This document shows positions 18,289 through 26,860 of a stretch of 64,000 nt of DNA, one piece after another; within the stretch, counting starts at the first letter, position 1; the number at the start of each line of letters is the position of its first letter. The DNA lies in assembly GCF_036924745.1 (NCBI RefSeq), contig NZ_JAZHSD010000001.1, positions 7,315,001-7,379,000 of the forward strand, read 5' to 3'. Source of the stretch: Bradyrhizobium sp. AZCC 1693. Its GTDB lineage: Bacteria > Pseudomonadota > Alphaproteobacteria > Rhizobiales > Xanthobacteraceae. Below the pieces are notes generated by a model that searched no databases, was not told where the DNA came from, and was given only the letters and a program-made list of their open reading frames with translations. The translations under genes were made by a program, and so were the position numbers.

Positions 18289-19280
18289 CCGATCGTACGC
18301 TGCTTTCCGTTGAGGATGTTTCCGTCGATCTGCCAACCCCGCGCGGCAATCTGCGCGCGGTGGATCGTGTCGATCTCACCGTCGGCGGCGGCCAGACGCT
18401 CGGCATCGTCGGCGAATCCGGCTGCGGCAAGACCATGCTATCGCGGGCGATCCTGCAATTGCTGCCGAAGAAGGCAAAGCTCTCCGGCCGCGTGATGTTC
18501 GACGGGCAGGACCTGCTGCAGCTCTCGCCGGAGAAACTGCGCAAGCTGCGCGGCCGGTCGCTGGCGGTGGTGTTCCAGGATCCGATGACCTCGCTCAACC
18601 CGGTGCTCACGATCGGCACCCAGCTGATCGAGACGCTGCAGGAGCATCTCGAACTTGACGATGCCACAGCCACCAGGCGCAGCGTCGAATTGCTCGCAGC
18701 GGTCGGAATCCCCGCGCCCGAGCAGCGGCTGGCGCAGTATCCCCACCAGCTCTCGGGTGGGATGCGGCAGCGGGTGGCGATCGCGATCGCGCTGTCGTGC
18801 GAACCGAAACTACTGATAGCCGACGAGCCGACCACGGCGCTCGACGTGACGATCCAGGCGCAGATCCTCGATCTGCTGGCGCGCGAGCAGCGCCGCCGGC
18901 ACATGGCGATGATCATTATCACCCACGACCTCGGCGTCGTTGCCGGCCGCACCGATGAAGTCGCCGTCATGTATGCCGGGCGCGTGGTCGAGCGCGCGCC
19001 GACGCCGGCTTTGTTCAAGAAGATGCGGATGCCCTATACCGAGGCGCTGCTGGCGGCGCTTCCCAAGCTCGACGCCGCGCCCCATACGCCGCTTCCGGCA
19101 ATCTCGGGGCGTCCGCCCGACCCGACCCGGCCGCTGCAGGGGTGCTCGTTCTCGCCGCGCTGCCGCTATGCGGTGGCCCGTTGTCAGAACGAGAAACCCG
19201 CGCTCGAAGCGGCCGAGACGAGCGCACATCAATACGCCTGCTTCCACCCGATCGAAGTTCATGCGGAGGCCGGAGCATGA
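18285..19280 (+). CDS. ABC transporter ATP-binding protein, DppD/OppD type
   Basis: 331 residues from a GTG start that overlaps the preceding stop. Walker A GESGCGKT, Q-loop VVFQDPMTSLNPVL, signature LSGGMRQRV, Walker B LLIADEPTTALD and the H-loop IITHDLGVV are all present. The C-terminal oligopeptide-transporter extension includes GCSFSPRCRYAVARC, whose cysteines in some Opp/Dpp ATPases bind an iron-sulfur cluster. It powers the importer together with the next protein. ATGA overlap with the next gene. Confidence 0.93.
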   Translation: MTDRTLLSVEDVSVDLPTPRGNLRAVDRVDLTVGGGQTLGIVGESGCGKTMLSRAILQLLPKKAKLSGRVMFDGQDLLQLSPEKLRKLRGRSLAVVFQDPMTSLNPVLTIGTQLIETLQEHLELDDATATRRSVELLAAVGIPAPEQRLAQYPHQLSGGMRQRVAIAIALSCEPKLLIADEPTTALDVTIQAQILDLLAREQRRRHMAMIIITHDLGVVAGRTDEVAVMYAGRVVERAPTPALFKKMRMPYTEALLAALPKLDAAPHTPLPAISGRPPDPTRPLQGCSFSPRCRYAVARCQNEKPALEAAETSAHQYACFHPIEVHAEAGA

Positions 19281-20257
19281 TGCTGCAAGCCGTGCCATCC
19301 GCTTCCGGCGAACCGCTGCTCGCCGTCGACGATCTGGTCGTGGAGTATCCCGTCGGCTCCAAGATCGTTCATGCCGTGTCCGGCGTGTCCTTGCAGATCG
19401 CCCGCGGCGAGACGCTGGGTCTGGTCGGCGAATCCGGCTGCGGAAAATCGACGCTGGGCCGGGCGGTGCTGCAGTTGCGCCGGCCGACCGCGGGGCGGGT
19501 TCTGTTCGACGGCCACGACCTCACGACGATGCAGGGCGACGCCTTGCGGCTGATGCGCCGGCGCGTGCAATTGATCTTCCAGGATCCGATCGCCTCGCTC
19601 AACCCGCGCCGCAAGATCGGAGACATCGTCGCCGAGCCGCTGGTGATCGCAGGCGTCAAGGATCCGGAGGAGCGCGAGCGGCTCGTCCACGAGGTGCTGA
19701 GCGCGGTCGGTCTTGACCCGACCCTGGTGGTGGGACGGCTGCCGCATGAATTCTCCGGCGGACAATGCCAGCGCATCTGCATCGCGCGCGCGCTCATTCT
19801 CAATCCGGAGTTCATCGTCTGCGACGAGCCGGTTTCCGCGCTCGACGTTTCTATCCGCGCCCAGATACTCAATCTGCTGGAGGAGATGAAGGGCCGGTTC
19901 GGCCTGACGCTGCTGTTCATCGCACACGACCTCGCGGTGGTGAAGGCGGTGAGCGACCGCGTGGCGGTGATGTATCTCGGCCGGCTCTGCGAGGTGGGTC
20001 CGTCCGAACAGCTCTTTGCCCGGCCGGCGCATCCCTATACCGCGCTCTTGATCGAGGCGATCCCGGTGCCCGATCCGGACGTCCGCCCCACCGAGACCGT
20101 GCCCGTGGGCGAGCCGCCGTCGCCGATCGCGCCGCCGTCTGGCTGCCGGTTCCGCACCCGCTGCCCCCGCGCGGACCAGCGATGCAGCGCGGAGGTGCCC
20201 GAGCTTCGCGCCGTCGCGCCGGGCCAGTTCGCGGCTTGCCATCACCCGCTGATCTGA
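19277..20257 (+). CDS. ABC transporter ATP-binding protein, DppF/OppF type
   Basis: 326 residues from the ATG at 19277 (MMLQAVPSAS), which overlaps the previous stop; an in-frame extension into the upstream gene was rejected. Walker A GESGCGKST, IFQDPIASLNPRRKIGD (the LNPR form typical of OppF), signature FSGGQCQRI, Walker B FIVCDEPVSALD, H-loop FIAHDLAVV, and the C-terminal CRFRTRCPRADQRC. Last gene of the importer operon. A hairpin follows at 20293-20316. Confidence 0.93.
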   Translation: MMLQAVPSASGEPLLAVDDLVVEYPVGSKIVHAVSGVSLQIARGETLGLVGESGCGKSTLGRAVLQLRRPTAGRVLFDGHDLTTMQGDALRLMRRRVQLIFQDPIASLNPRRKIGDIVAEPLVIAGVKDPEERERLVHEVLSAVGLDPTLVVGRLPHEFSGGQCQRICIARALILNPEFIVCDEPVSALDVSIRAQILNLLEEMKGRFGLTLLFIAHDLAVVKAVSDRVAVMYLGRLCEVGPSEQLFARPAHPYTALLIEAIPVPDPDVRPTETVPVGEPPSPIAPPSGCRFRTRCPRADQRCSAEVPELRAVAPGQFAACHHPLI

Positions 20258-20292
20258 ATACCGGGAGCGCGTCGCCCGCGTTTGTCTCGATG

Positions 20293-20316
20293 GGACGGAC
20301 GTGGCAATGTCCGTCC
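20293..20316 (+). terminator. Hairpin at the end of the ABC importer operon
   Basis: Perfect 8-bp stem GGACGGAC / GTCCGTCC around the loop GTGGCAAT, 36 bases after the last ATPase gene. No T-run follows, so it may act as a Rho-independent terminator only weakly. Confidence 0.4.
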
Positions 20317-20390
20317 TCAACAAGTGTCCGCACCCACAAATTCGCGGCCAATAACCCACGCCCAAGAACAAGAATGACGGGAGAGAAGCG

Positions 20391-21461
20391 ATGAAGAGTT
20401 TTCAGGTCGCCGAGTTCAACGCCCCCCTGAAAGAGGTGGATCAGGAGACGCCGCAGCCCACGGGTACGCAGGTGCTGATCAGAGTGAAGGCGGCCGGCGT
20501 CTGTCACAGCGACCTCCACATCTGGGAAGGCGGCTATGATCTCGGCCACGGCCGCAAGCCGCTGTCGCTGAAGGACCGTGGCGTGTCGCTGCCGCGCACC
20601 ATGGGGCACGAGACGGTCGGCGAGGTGGTGGCGTTCGGGCCGGACGCGACGGCCGCCGACAAGGGCGATCTCAAGGTCGGTGACACGGCGCTGGTCTATC
20701 CCTGGCTCGGCTGCGGCAAATGCGCGACGTGTGTCGGCGGCGATGAGAACATGTGCGTCGTCAAGCCGAACTCGCTCGGCGTCTATTGCGACGGCGGCTA
20801 TGCTGACCACATGACGGTGCCGAATCCGAAGTATCTCCTGAACCTGAAGGGACTCGATCCCGTCACGGCGGCGCCCTATGCCTGTTCCGGCGTCACAACT
20901 TATAGCGCCCTGAAGAAGGTCGAGTTCGCCTTCAACTCGCCGATCGTCATCTTTGGCGCGGGCGGGCTCGGCCTGATGGCGCTGTCGCTGCTGAAGGCGA
21001 TGGGCGGCAAGGGCGCGATCGTCGTCGATATCGATGCGCGCAAGCGCGAAGCCGCCGAAGCGGCCGGCGCGCTCGCTACCGTCGACGGCAAGGCGCCGGA
21101 TGCGCTGGAGCAACTGGCGAAGGCAGCCGGCGGACCCATTCGTGCCGTGATCGATCTTGTCGGCAATGCGCAGACCACGCAGCTCGGCTTCGACTGCCTG
21201 ACCAAGGGCGGCAAGCTCGTCATCGTCGGCCTGTTCGGCGGCGGCGCCACCTGGGCCTTGCCGCTGATCCCGATCAAGGCGATCACGATCCAGGGCAGCT
21301 ATGTCGGCAATTTGCGCGAGACCGAGGAACTGCTCGATCTCGTTCGCAACAAGATGATCGCGCCGATTCCGGTGACGACAATGCCGCTCGCGAAGGCGAA
21401 TGAAGCATTGATCGATTTGCAGAAGGGCAAATTGGTCGGTCGCGCGGTGCTGACGCCATAG
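20391..21461 (+). CDS. Zinc-dependent alcohol dehydrogenase (MDR family)
   Basis: 356 residues. Catalytic zinc ligands are visible in AGVCHSDLHIWEGG and GHETVGEV; the structural zinc site is GCGKCATCVGGDENMC, four cysteines with the classical spacing. The NAD-binding Rossmann motif is GAGGLGLMAL (about 185-194). It oxidises an alcohol to an aldehyde or ketone with NAD(P). Sequence around ACSGVTTYSALKKV matches the Adh family of medium-chain enzymes active on small or aromatic alcohols, but the substrate is unknown. Ribosome binding site GGGAGAG. It lies between the importer and a beta-decarboxylating dehydrogenase, so a catabolic role is plausible. Confidence 0.88.
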   Translation: MKSFQVAEFNAPLKEVDQETPQPTGTQVLIRVKAAGVCHSDLHIWEGGYDLGHGRKPLSLKDRGVSLPRTMGHETVGEVVAFGPDATAADKGDLKVGDTALVYPWLGCGKCATCVGGDENMCVVKPNSLGVYCDGGYADHMTVPNPKYLLNLKGLDPVTAAPYACSGVTTYSALKKVEFAFNSPIVIFGAGGLGLMALSLLKAMGGKGAIVVDIDARKREAAEAAGALATVDGKAPDALEQLAKAAGGPIRAVIDLVGNAQTTQLGFDCLTKGGKLVIVGLFGGGATWALPLIPIKAITIQGSYVGNLRETEELLDLVRNKMIAPIPVTTMPLAKANEALIDLQKGKLVGRAVLTP

Positions 21462-21467
21462 CTTTCT

Positions 21468-21569
21468 GTCATTCCGGGATGGTGCGTCAGCACCATACCC
21501 GGAATCTCGAGATTCTCCGATGCGCAATTGCGCATCGTAGTTCGATGCTTCGCATCGCCCCGGAATGAC
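21468..21569. repeat. Interspersed palindromic repeat of bradyrhizobial type
   Basis: About 100 bases bounded by the inverted ends GTCATTCCGGG and CCCCGGAATGAC, with internal dyads (GGTGCGTCAGCACC; GATGCGCAATTGCGCATC; CGATGCTTCGCATCG). It fills nearly the whole gap between two genes. Elements of this look, with CATTCCGGGG ends and ACCCGGAATCTCGAGATTC inside, are abundant in Bradyrhizobium intergenic DNA (from memory). Confidence 0.7.
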
Positions 21570-21590
21570 CTGCTCGTGTAAGGAATCCCC

Positions 21591-22673
21591 ATGTCCGCAA
21601 ATAACGCCCTCCACATCGCCGTGCTCGGCGGCGATGGCATCGGCCCTGAAGTGATGGCGCCGGCGATCGAAGTCCTGCGCAAGATCGAGGCGACCAGCGA
21701 CCTGAAGTTTCGCTTCACCGATGCCCCGGCCGGCGCCAACAATTATCTCGCGACCGGAAAATCGATGCCGGACTCGACGATCCAGTTATGCGAGGAAGCG
21801 GATGCCATCCTGCTTGGCGCCTGCGGCCTGCCGTCGGTGCGCTACCCTGATAATACCGAGATCGCCCCGCAGATCGAGCTGCGCTTCCATTTCGACCTCT
21901 ATGCCGGCGTGCGCCCGGCGCGGCTCGTTCCGGGCGTGCCGAGTCCGATCGTCGGCGCCGACCAGCGCGGCATCGACCTCGTGCTGATCCGGGAATCGAC
22001 CGAAGGCCTGTTCGCCTCGATGGGCAAGGGCGTGGTGACGGACACCGAGGCGCGCGAGACGCTGGTCATCACCCGCAAAACCTCCGAGCGACTGTTCGAG
22101 TTTTCGTTCCGCCTCGCCGAACGGCGCAAGGCGCGCGGCAAGACGAATGGCGGCCTGACCTGTGTCGACAAGGCAAACGTGTTCAGGGCGTTCGCGTTCT
22201 TTCGCGAGATGTTCGATGAAGCCGCAAAACGCCATCCCGGCGTCAAGGCCGATCGGCTCTATGTCGATGCCTGTTCGCTGATGCTGGTGAAGCGCCCGTG
22301 GGACTTCGACGTCATGGTGACGGAGAACATGTTCGGCGATATTCTCTCCGACCTCGCCGCCGGCCTGATCGGAGGCCTCGGCATGGCCCCCTCAGCCGAT
22401 ATCGGCGACCGCTACGCCGTGTTCCAGCCCTGCCACGGCACCGCGCCTGACATCATGGGGCAGGGCAAGGCCAATCCCACCGCCATGATCCTGTCGGCGG
22501 CGATGATGCTGGACTGGCTCGCCGACAAGCACGGCCTCGAAAGCGCGGCAGAGGCCGGCGAGCGCATCGAACGCGCGGTGGACAAGGCCTATGCGGACGG
22601 CATCAAGCCGATGGAATTCGGCGGCGGCAACGGCACCGCGGATATTGCGAAGGCGGTGCTCGCGGCGCTGTAG
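21591..22673 (+). CDS. Isocitrate/isopropylmalate dehydrogenase family protein
   Basis: 360 residues. N-terminal LGGDGIGPEVM, then IELRFHFDLYAGVRP, VLIRESTEGLF, and the metal/substrate region FDVMVTENMFGDILSD, with GGLGMAPSADIG and HGTAPDIMGQGKANP. These are the signatures of NAD(P)-dependent beta-hydroxyacid oxidative decarboxylases (3-isopropylmalate, homoisocitrate, tartrate/D-malate dehydrogenases). It is unlikely to be the housekeeping LeuB because it is not beside leuCD and differs in the RESTEGLF loop, which is more like isocitrate/tartrate-type members. AGGAA is upstream of the ATG. Catabolic context. Confidence 0.85.
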   Translation: MSANNALHIAVLGGDGIGPEVMAPAIEVLRKIEATSDLKFRFTDAPAGANNYLATGKSMPDSTIQLCEEADAILLGACGLPSVRYPDNTEIAPQIELRFHFDLYAGVRPARLVPGVPSPIVGADQRGIDLVLIRESTEGLFASMGKGVVTDTEARETLVITRKTSERLFEFSFRLAERRKARGKTNGGLTCVDKANVFRAFAFFREMFDEAAKRHPGVKADRLYVDACSLMLVKRPWDFDVMVTENMFGDILSDLAAGLIGGLGMAPSADIGDRYAVFQPCHGTAPDIMGQGKANPTAMILSAAMMLDWLADKHGLESAAEAGERIERAVDKAYADGIKPMEFGGGNGTADIAKAVLAAL

Positions 22674-23059
22674 GCCAGGCATGACCAAGGAGCGCGTGTT
22701 GATCGTCGCCTTGGGATCTCAGCTTGGGATCTCAGTAAGCCACCGTCGTCATACCCCGCGAAGGCGGGGGATGCATCTCGGGCTGCATATTTTGCAGCAA
22801 TGTCTTCAGTTTGCGTTCGCCGGACATGGCGTCTGTCTTTCAAGAGAGTTCCGGCGAACCGTAGTCGCTCGCTGACCAACGGGGCGCGCGTATGCGCGCC
22901 CGATGACAGGCTCCGCGATATGTGGGACGAGGCGCAAACCGATTTCCCGGATGTCGCATCGCTTATGCGGGCACAGGTGCTGACGGCCAGCAGGCGCGCG
23001 CCTTCGAAAAACGGCGGATTACGCTGCGCCAATCCGCCCTTCGAACCCGCGCGGCTCCA
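22674..23059. other. 386-base non-coding stretch with repeat fragments
   Basis: No gene supported. It contains a perfect tandem duplication of 13 bases (CTTGGGATCTCAG at 22710-22722 and 22723-22735), a REP-like dyad GTCATACCCCGCGAAGGCGGGGGATG at 22748-22773, and degenerate repeat-like sequence with GGCGGATTACGCTGCGCC near 23013. Open frames here do not resemble proteins. Confidence 0.5.
22748..22773. repeat. REP-like palindrome
   Basis: ACCCCGCGAAGGCGGGGG forms a CCCCGC/GCGGGG hairpin preceded by GTCAT and followed by ATGCATC, the common bradyrhizobial 'GTCATnCCCCGCGAAnGCGGGGnATnC' interspersed element. Confidence 0.6.
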
Positions 23060-23374
23060 TCAGCCGACGACGACTTCGCTGATCTGGATGACGGGGGACT
23101 GGTCGGTATAGTTCGGGATATCTGCCATGATCTCCTTGGCGTGAGGCCCGAAGCCGGCCTGGAAGGCTTCGACCGAGTCGCAGAAGATGTGACACATGCC
23201 GACATAGGTGGCGGGAGCGCCGGGCGCTCCGCCGGCCATCCCCTTGTCGACGGTGTAGGACTTGCACGCATCGCCCATGCGGGCTTTCACGAGCGGCATA
23301 TGCTTGTCGCGATAGTAATCGTGGTCGAAGCGCCCGCCGGGCGTATTGGGATACATTACGCTTACCTTGATCAT
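23060..23374 (-). CDS. EthD family protein
   Basis: 104 residues, the standard length. EthD signatures: MIKVSVMYPNTPGGRFDHDYYRDKH start, HMPLVKARMG, then YVGMCHIFCDSVEAFQAGFGPH and the ending NYTDQSPVIQISEVVVG. EthD proteins form a dimeric ferredoxin-like alpha/beta barrel and occur with degradation or oxygenase genes; most have no known catalysis. GGAGGA precedes the start. Opposite in direction to the upstream dehydrogenases. Confidence 0.88.
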   Translation of the reverse strand: MIKVSVMYPNTPGGRFDHDYYRDKHMPLVKARMGDACKSYTVDKGMAGGAPGAPATYVGMCHIFCDSVEAFQAGFGPHAKEIMADIPNYTDQSPVIQISEVVVG

Positions 23375-23623
23375 CGACGTGTCCTCCGATCTGACGTTTC
23401 GCCGTTAGTTTCCGGCAATATTCGGAGTCTGTGTCAGTTTTGCGGATCTTGCAACCGGAGGGCAGGGGTGTCCTGTGATCGAATACGGTGCTCTTGTTGC
23501 GATGCACGAGCTTGAAGATGGCACGAAGCAACTTGACGAGCGGATCGACAAAAGCTGTTGAGGGACTTGCGACAACAGATGGGCGCGCCTTCGGATCTAC
23601 CCCTGGTCGGGAATGGACATTCC

Positions 23624-23911
23624 TTATTGCCCAGCTTGAATCAGCCTCCGGGCAGCCCAGGCAATCAGACTAATGAACCCCCAACTAATCCAGCCCAGGG
23701 CAAACGGGCCGAAGAGGAAAATCACCAAGTAGCCAGGGCCAGCGATTGCGCGCGGGTCTTCCTTCAACAACATAAAGCAAAGAGCGGAGGCTAGAATCGC
23801 AACGCCGACAAAAACGTATACTTTCTGAATGCCTGAGAATTGCCGCATCACGAATCGGTAGATGGGCGTCATAACCAGCGTCGAAATTCCGATCAAGAAG
23901 AGCCAACCCAT
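23624..23911 (-). CDS. Small membrane protein, unknown function
   Basis: 95 residues with three probable membrane helices: an N-terminal one (WLFLIGISTLVMTPI), a second (VYVFVGVAILASALCFML) and a third (GYLVIFLFGPFALGWISWGF), followed by a basic end AARRLIQAGQ. No family recognised. The ribosome binding site is weak (GCAGGCGG). Hydrophobic periodicity and length make chance coding unlikely but not excluded. It stands alone between the EthD and FAH-family genes. Confidence 0.6.
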   Translation of the reverse strand: MGWLFLIGISTLVMTPIYRFVMRQFSGIQKVYVFVGVAILASALCFMLLKEDPRAIAGPGYLVIFLFGPFALGWISWGFISLIAWAARRLIQAGQ

Positions 23912-24139
23912 CGCATCACCGCCTGCAAGGCCGCCTCAACTGGCGGACGTGTTCGCCCGAAGGTAGCATTAATTACTAACACCTCCCTGCTGAGCTTCAG
24001 GTTGGCCTGCTGGCCCCTGTGAGCTCGCTCCCGAACGTCTTCCACCACGTTGCGCGTCCTCTTCAGCTTGCCGCCGCCGCGCGCTCATGGAGGTCACGCG
24101 GGATCGGCGGATTGCGCTTCGCTCATCCGCTACGAATTA

Positions 24140-24165
24140 GCCCCGGACCTGGTCCGGGGGCTTTG
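24140..24165. repeat. GC-rich palindrome downstream of the FAH-family gene
   Basis: CCCCGGACC-T-GGTCCGGGG at 24141-24159 is a perfect 9-bp dyad with a one-base centre, within a repeat-like context (GGCGGATTGCGCTTCGCTCATCCGC just before). It sits 32-51 bases past the stop of the minus-strand FAH-family gene and may serve as its terminator. Confidence 0.45.
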
Positions 24166-24190
24166 CGCTCGTAACGATTTGTGCCGGTCG

Positions 24191-24892
24191 CTACTCCGGC
24201 TTGCCGATCGCGACCTTCAGCGTGCCGACGCCGTCGACGCCGCACTCGATCTTGTCGCCGGGGTTGAGCTGGGAAACGCCGGCCGGCGTGCCCGTCATGA
24301 TGATGTCGCCGGCGGCGAGCTTTACCTGCTGCGAGAGCTGCCAGATGATCTCGGGCACGCTCCAGATCAGTTCGGTCAGATCACCCTTCTGGGTTTCCTT
24401 GCCGTTGACCGTCAGCCAGATCTTGCCCTTGGCGGGGTGGCCGATCTTGGAAGCGGGCTGGATCGCGGAGCAGGGCGCGGAATAGTCGAAGGATTTTCCG
24501 ACTTCCCACGGCCGCTCCTTCTTGCGCGAGGCGAGCTGCAGGTCGCGGCGGGTGAGGTCGATGCCGACGGCGTAGCCGTAGACATGGTCGAGCGCCTTGT
24601 CGGCGGGAATGTTCAGCCCGCCGCTCTTCATCGCGACGATCAGTTCGACCTCGTGATGCAGATCCTTGGTCAGCGGCGGGTAGGGGATGGTGGCGCCGTC
24701 TTGCACCAGCATGTCGGCATGCTTGGCAAAGAAGAACGGCGGCGCGCGCTCGTCATTGCCCATCTCGCGGATGTGTTCGAGATAGTTGCGCCCGACGCAC
24801 CAGATGCGGCGGACCGGATAGGCGCCTGTCTCGCCGACGACCGGAAGCGTGGGCTGCGGGGCTGCTGATATGACGTAGGAGGCTGCGTTCAT
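24191..24892 (-). CDS. Fumarylacetoacetate hydrolase family protein (fumarylpyruvate hydrolase-like)
   Basis: 233 residues. FAH-fold features: VRRIWCVGRNYLEHIREMG, PPFFFAKHADMLV, metal-binding HHEVELIVAMKSGG (Glu residues ligate Mg or Mn), GYAVGIDLTRRDLQ and the end TGTPAGVSQLNPGDKIE. The short single-domain form with RRDLQ is closest to fumarylpyruvate / acylpyruvate hydrolases of gentisate-type or maleylpyruvate pathways. It hydrolyses a C-C bond in a 2,4-diketo acid. Neighbouring EthD and dehydrogenase genes suggest aromatic or organic acid catabolism, but no ring-cleavage dioxygenase lies in this window. Confidence 0.87.
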   Translation of the reverse strand: MNAASYVISAAPQPTLPVVGETGAYPVRRIWCVGRNYLEHIREMGNDERAPPFFFAKHADMLVQDGATIPYPPLTKDLHHEVELIVAMKSGGLNIPADKALDHVYGYAVGIDLTRRDLQLASRKKERPWEVGKSFDYSAPCSAIQPASKIGHPAKGKIWLTVNGKETQKGDLTELIWSVPEIIWQLSQQVKLAAGDIIMTGTPAGVSQLNPGDKIECGVDGVGTLKVAIGKPE

Positions 24893-24936
24893 GAAAAGGT
24901 CTCAACGGGTTACGGGTGGAAATTCGGGAATAGCCT

Positions 24937-26757
24937 TTACGCGGTTGCGCTGACCGGCGCCAGACTGGGATGACCTGCATCGCGCTGCTGCAGGCGGAAG
25001 AACGAGGCGTAGCGGCCGCCGTGCCGCAGCAAATCGTCGTGCATGCCGCGCTCGACGATCTCGCCGCCCTCGACCACCAGAATGGCGTCGGCGTGCATGA
25101 TGGTGTGCAGGCGGTGGGCGATCACGATGGTGGTGCGGTTCTGGCAGAGATGGTCGATCGCCTCCTGCACGGCCTTCTCGGATTCCGAATCCAGCGCGGC
25201 GGTGGCTTCATCGAGCAGGATGATCGGCGCGTTCTTGATCAGCGCCCGCGCCACCGCGATTCGCTGGCGCTGGCCGCCGGATAGCTGCGTGCCGTGCTCG
25301 CCGACCGGCGTGTCGTAGCCGAGCGGGAAGCCCATGATGAAATCGTGCGCGCAGGCGGCCTTCGCAGCCGCCACGATCTCGCCCTCGGTGGCGTCCGCCT
25401 TGCCGAAGGCGATGTTGGCGCCGATCGAGTCGCGGAACAGATAGACGTCTTGCCCGACGTAGCCGGTCTGGGTGCGCAGCGAATGCCGCGATACGCCGGA
25501 TATGTTCTGGCCGTCGATCAGGATCTCGCCCTGCTTCACCTCATAGAGCCGCAGCAACAGCGCCAGCACGGTGGATTTGCCGCCGCCGGAGGGGCCGACC
25601 AAAGCGGTGGTCTTGCCGGGCTCGGCGATGAAGCTCATCGCCTTCAGTACCGGTTCGTCCGTCCGATAGGAGAAATTGACATCGCGGAACTCGACCCGCG
25701 CGTTCGAGAGTTTTAGCGCCGGCTTGTCGTCGTCGGCGGGCTCGCTCGCCGGGCTGTCGACGATCTCGAGCAGCATCCGCGCACCGACCAACTGGCTGTT
25801 GAGGTCGATGTTGAGCCGCGCCAGGCGCTTGGCCGGCTCGGTCGCCAGCAGGAACGCGGTCATGAAGGAGAAAAACTGGCCGGGCGTGGCGCCGAGCGCG
25901 ACCACGCTGTAGCCGCCATAGAGCAGGCAGCCGGCGACCGCAAAGCCGCCGAGCATTTCCATCAGCGGGTTGGAGCGGTTGGAGACCCGCGCCATCTTGT
26001 TGGCGTTCTTCTCGACGATCGCGATATTTTCGTCGATGCGCCGCTGCATGGTCGCTTCCAGCGTGAACGCCTTCACCGTGCGGATGCCCTGCAGCGATTC
26101 CTGCATGGTCTCCATGATGTCGGCGCTGCCGGTGAACTGATTGTGGGCGAGGCCCTTGATGCGCTTCACCAGCTTGCGCAGGATCAGCATCGCCGGCGGC
26201 ACCACCACGAGGCCGATAAACGACAGCACCGGATCCTGCGTCACCATCACGAATATCAGGCTGACCAGCAGCAGTACGTCGCGCCCGACCGCATTGATCA
26301 ACAGCGTCAGGACGTCGGTGATGGATTTTGCGCCCGATGTCAGCCGCGCCAGGAATTCGGACGAATGCCGCTCGGAATAGAATCCGATGCTTTCGCTCAT
26401 CAGCTTGGCAAACAGCCGCCGCTGGTTGTTGGCGAGAATCGCGTTGCTGATCTTGGACAGGATCACGGTGTGGCCGTAGGTCGCCAGACCTTTGATGAAC
26501 AGCAGCACCACCGTGACGCCGGAGAGAATGGCGATGCCAACGACGTTCTTGTCGATATAGGCCTGGTTGATGACCTGGCCCAAAATATAGGCGGAGCCCG
26601 CGGTGGCGCCGGCGGACACGCCCATCAGCGCGAACGCGGTCACATAGCGCCGCCAATAGACAAAGCCCTGTTCCATGACGAGGCGGCGAATCAGGATCGC
26701 TGCGCCGTAGGGATCGTCGGTGATTTTTCTGGTCGGTTTGCTTGGAAGTTCGGTCAT
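24937..26757 (-). CDS. ABC exporter (MsbA-like, fused membrane and ATPase domains)
   Basis: 606 residues. The N-terminal membrane domain (about 30-340) has six helices, including YVTAFALMGVSAGATAGSAYI and VGIAILSGVTVVLLFIKGLA. The ATPase domain (about 350-590) has Walker A GPSGGGKST, signature LSGGQRQRI, Walker B IILLDEATAALDS and H-loop TIVIAHRLHTI. Homodimeric exporters of this type move lipids such as lipid A-core or polysaccharide precursors. Its place at the edge of the LPS region supports a role in LPS-lipid export, but Bradyrhizobium genomes hold several such paralogues, so it need not be the essential MsbA. Followed on the minus strand by the FAH-family gene. Confidence 0.88.
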   Translation of the reverse strand: MTELPSKPTRKITDDPYGAAILIRRLVMEQGFVYWRRYVTAFALMGVSAGATAGSAYILGQVINQAYIDKNVVGIAILSGVTVVLLFIKGLATYGHTVILSKISNAILANNQRRLFAKLMSESIGFYSERHSSEFLARLTSGAKSITDVLTLLINAVGRDVLLLVSLIFVMVTQDPVLSFIGLVVVPPAMLILRKLVKRIKGLAHNQFTGSADIMETMQESLQGIRTVKAFTLEATMQRRIDENIAIVEKNANKMARVSNRSNPLMEMLGGFAVAGCLLYGGYSVVALGATPGQFFSFMTAFLLATEPAKRLARLNIDLNSQLVGARMLLEIVDSPASEPADDDKPALKLSNARVEFRDVNFSYRTDEPVLKAMSFIAEPGKTTALVGPSGGGKSTVLALLLRLYEVKQGEILIDGQNISGVSRHSLRTQTGYVGQDVYLFRDSIGANIAFGKADATEGEIVAAAKAACAHDFIMGFPLGYDTPVGEHGTQLSGGQRQRIAVARALIKNAPIILLDEATAALDSESEKAVQEAIDHLCQNRTTIVIAHRLHTIMHADAILVVEGGEIVERGMHDDLLRHGGRYASFFRLQQRDAGHPSLAPVSATA

Positions 26758-26860
26758 CCGCGTTCCATTGACGGCGCCTCGTAGCCGGCGCGTCAGGGCT
26801 GCTGCGGATTAGTCCTTGCCTCTTTGGCGGGGCTTTTTCAAGCCCAATAAGCGCTTGATT

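Noticed and set aside
19917..21614. Minus-strand frame of 565 codons opposite the ATPase and alcohol dehydrogenase genes
   Set aside because: Arg/His-rich shadow without motifs.
26830..26845. Short hairpin GGGCTT/AAGCCC between galE and the ABC exporter gene
   Set aside because: Six-base stem, no T-run on the minus strand, and both genes are probably cotranscribed; too weak to call a terminator.
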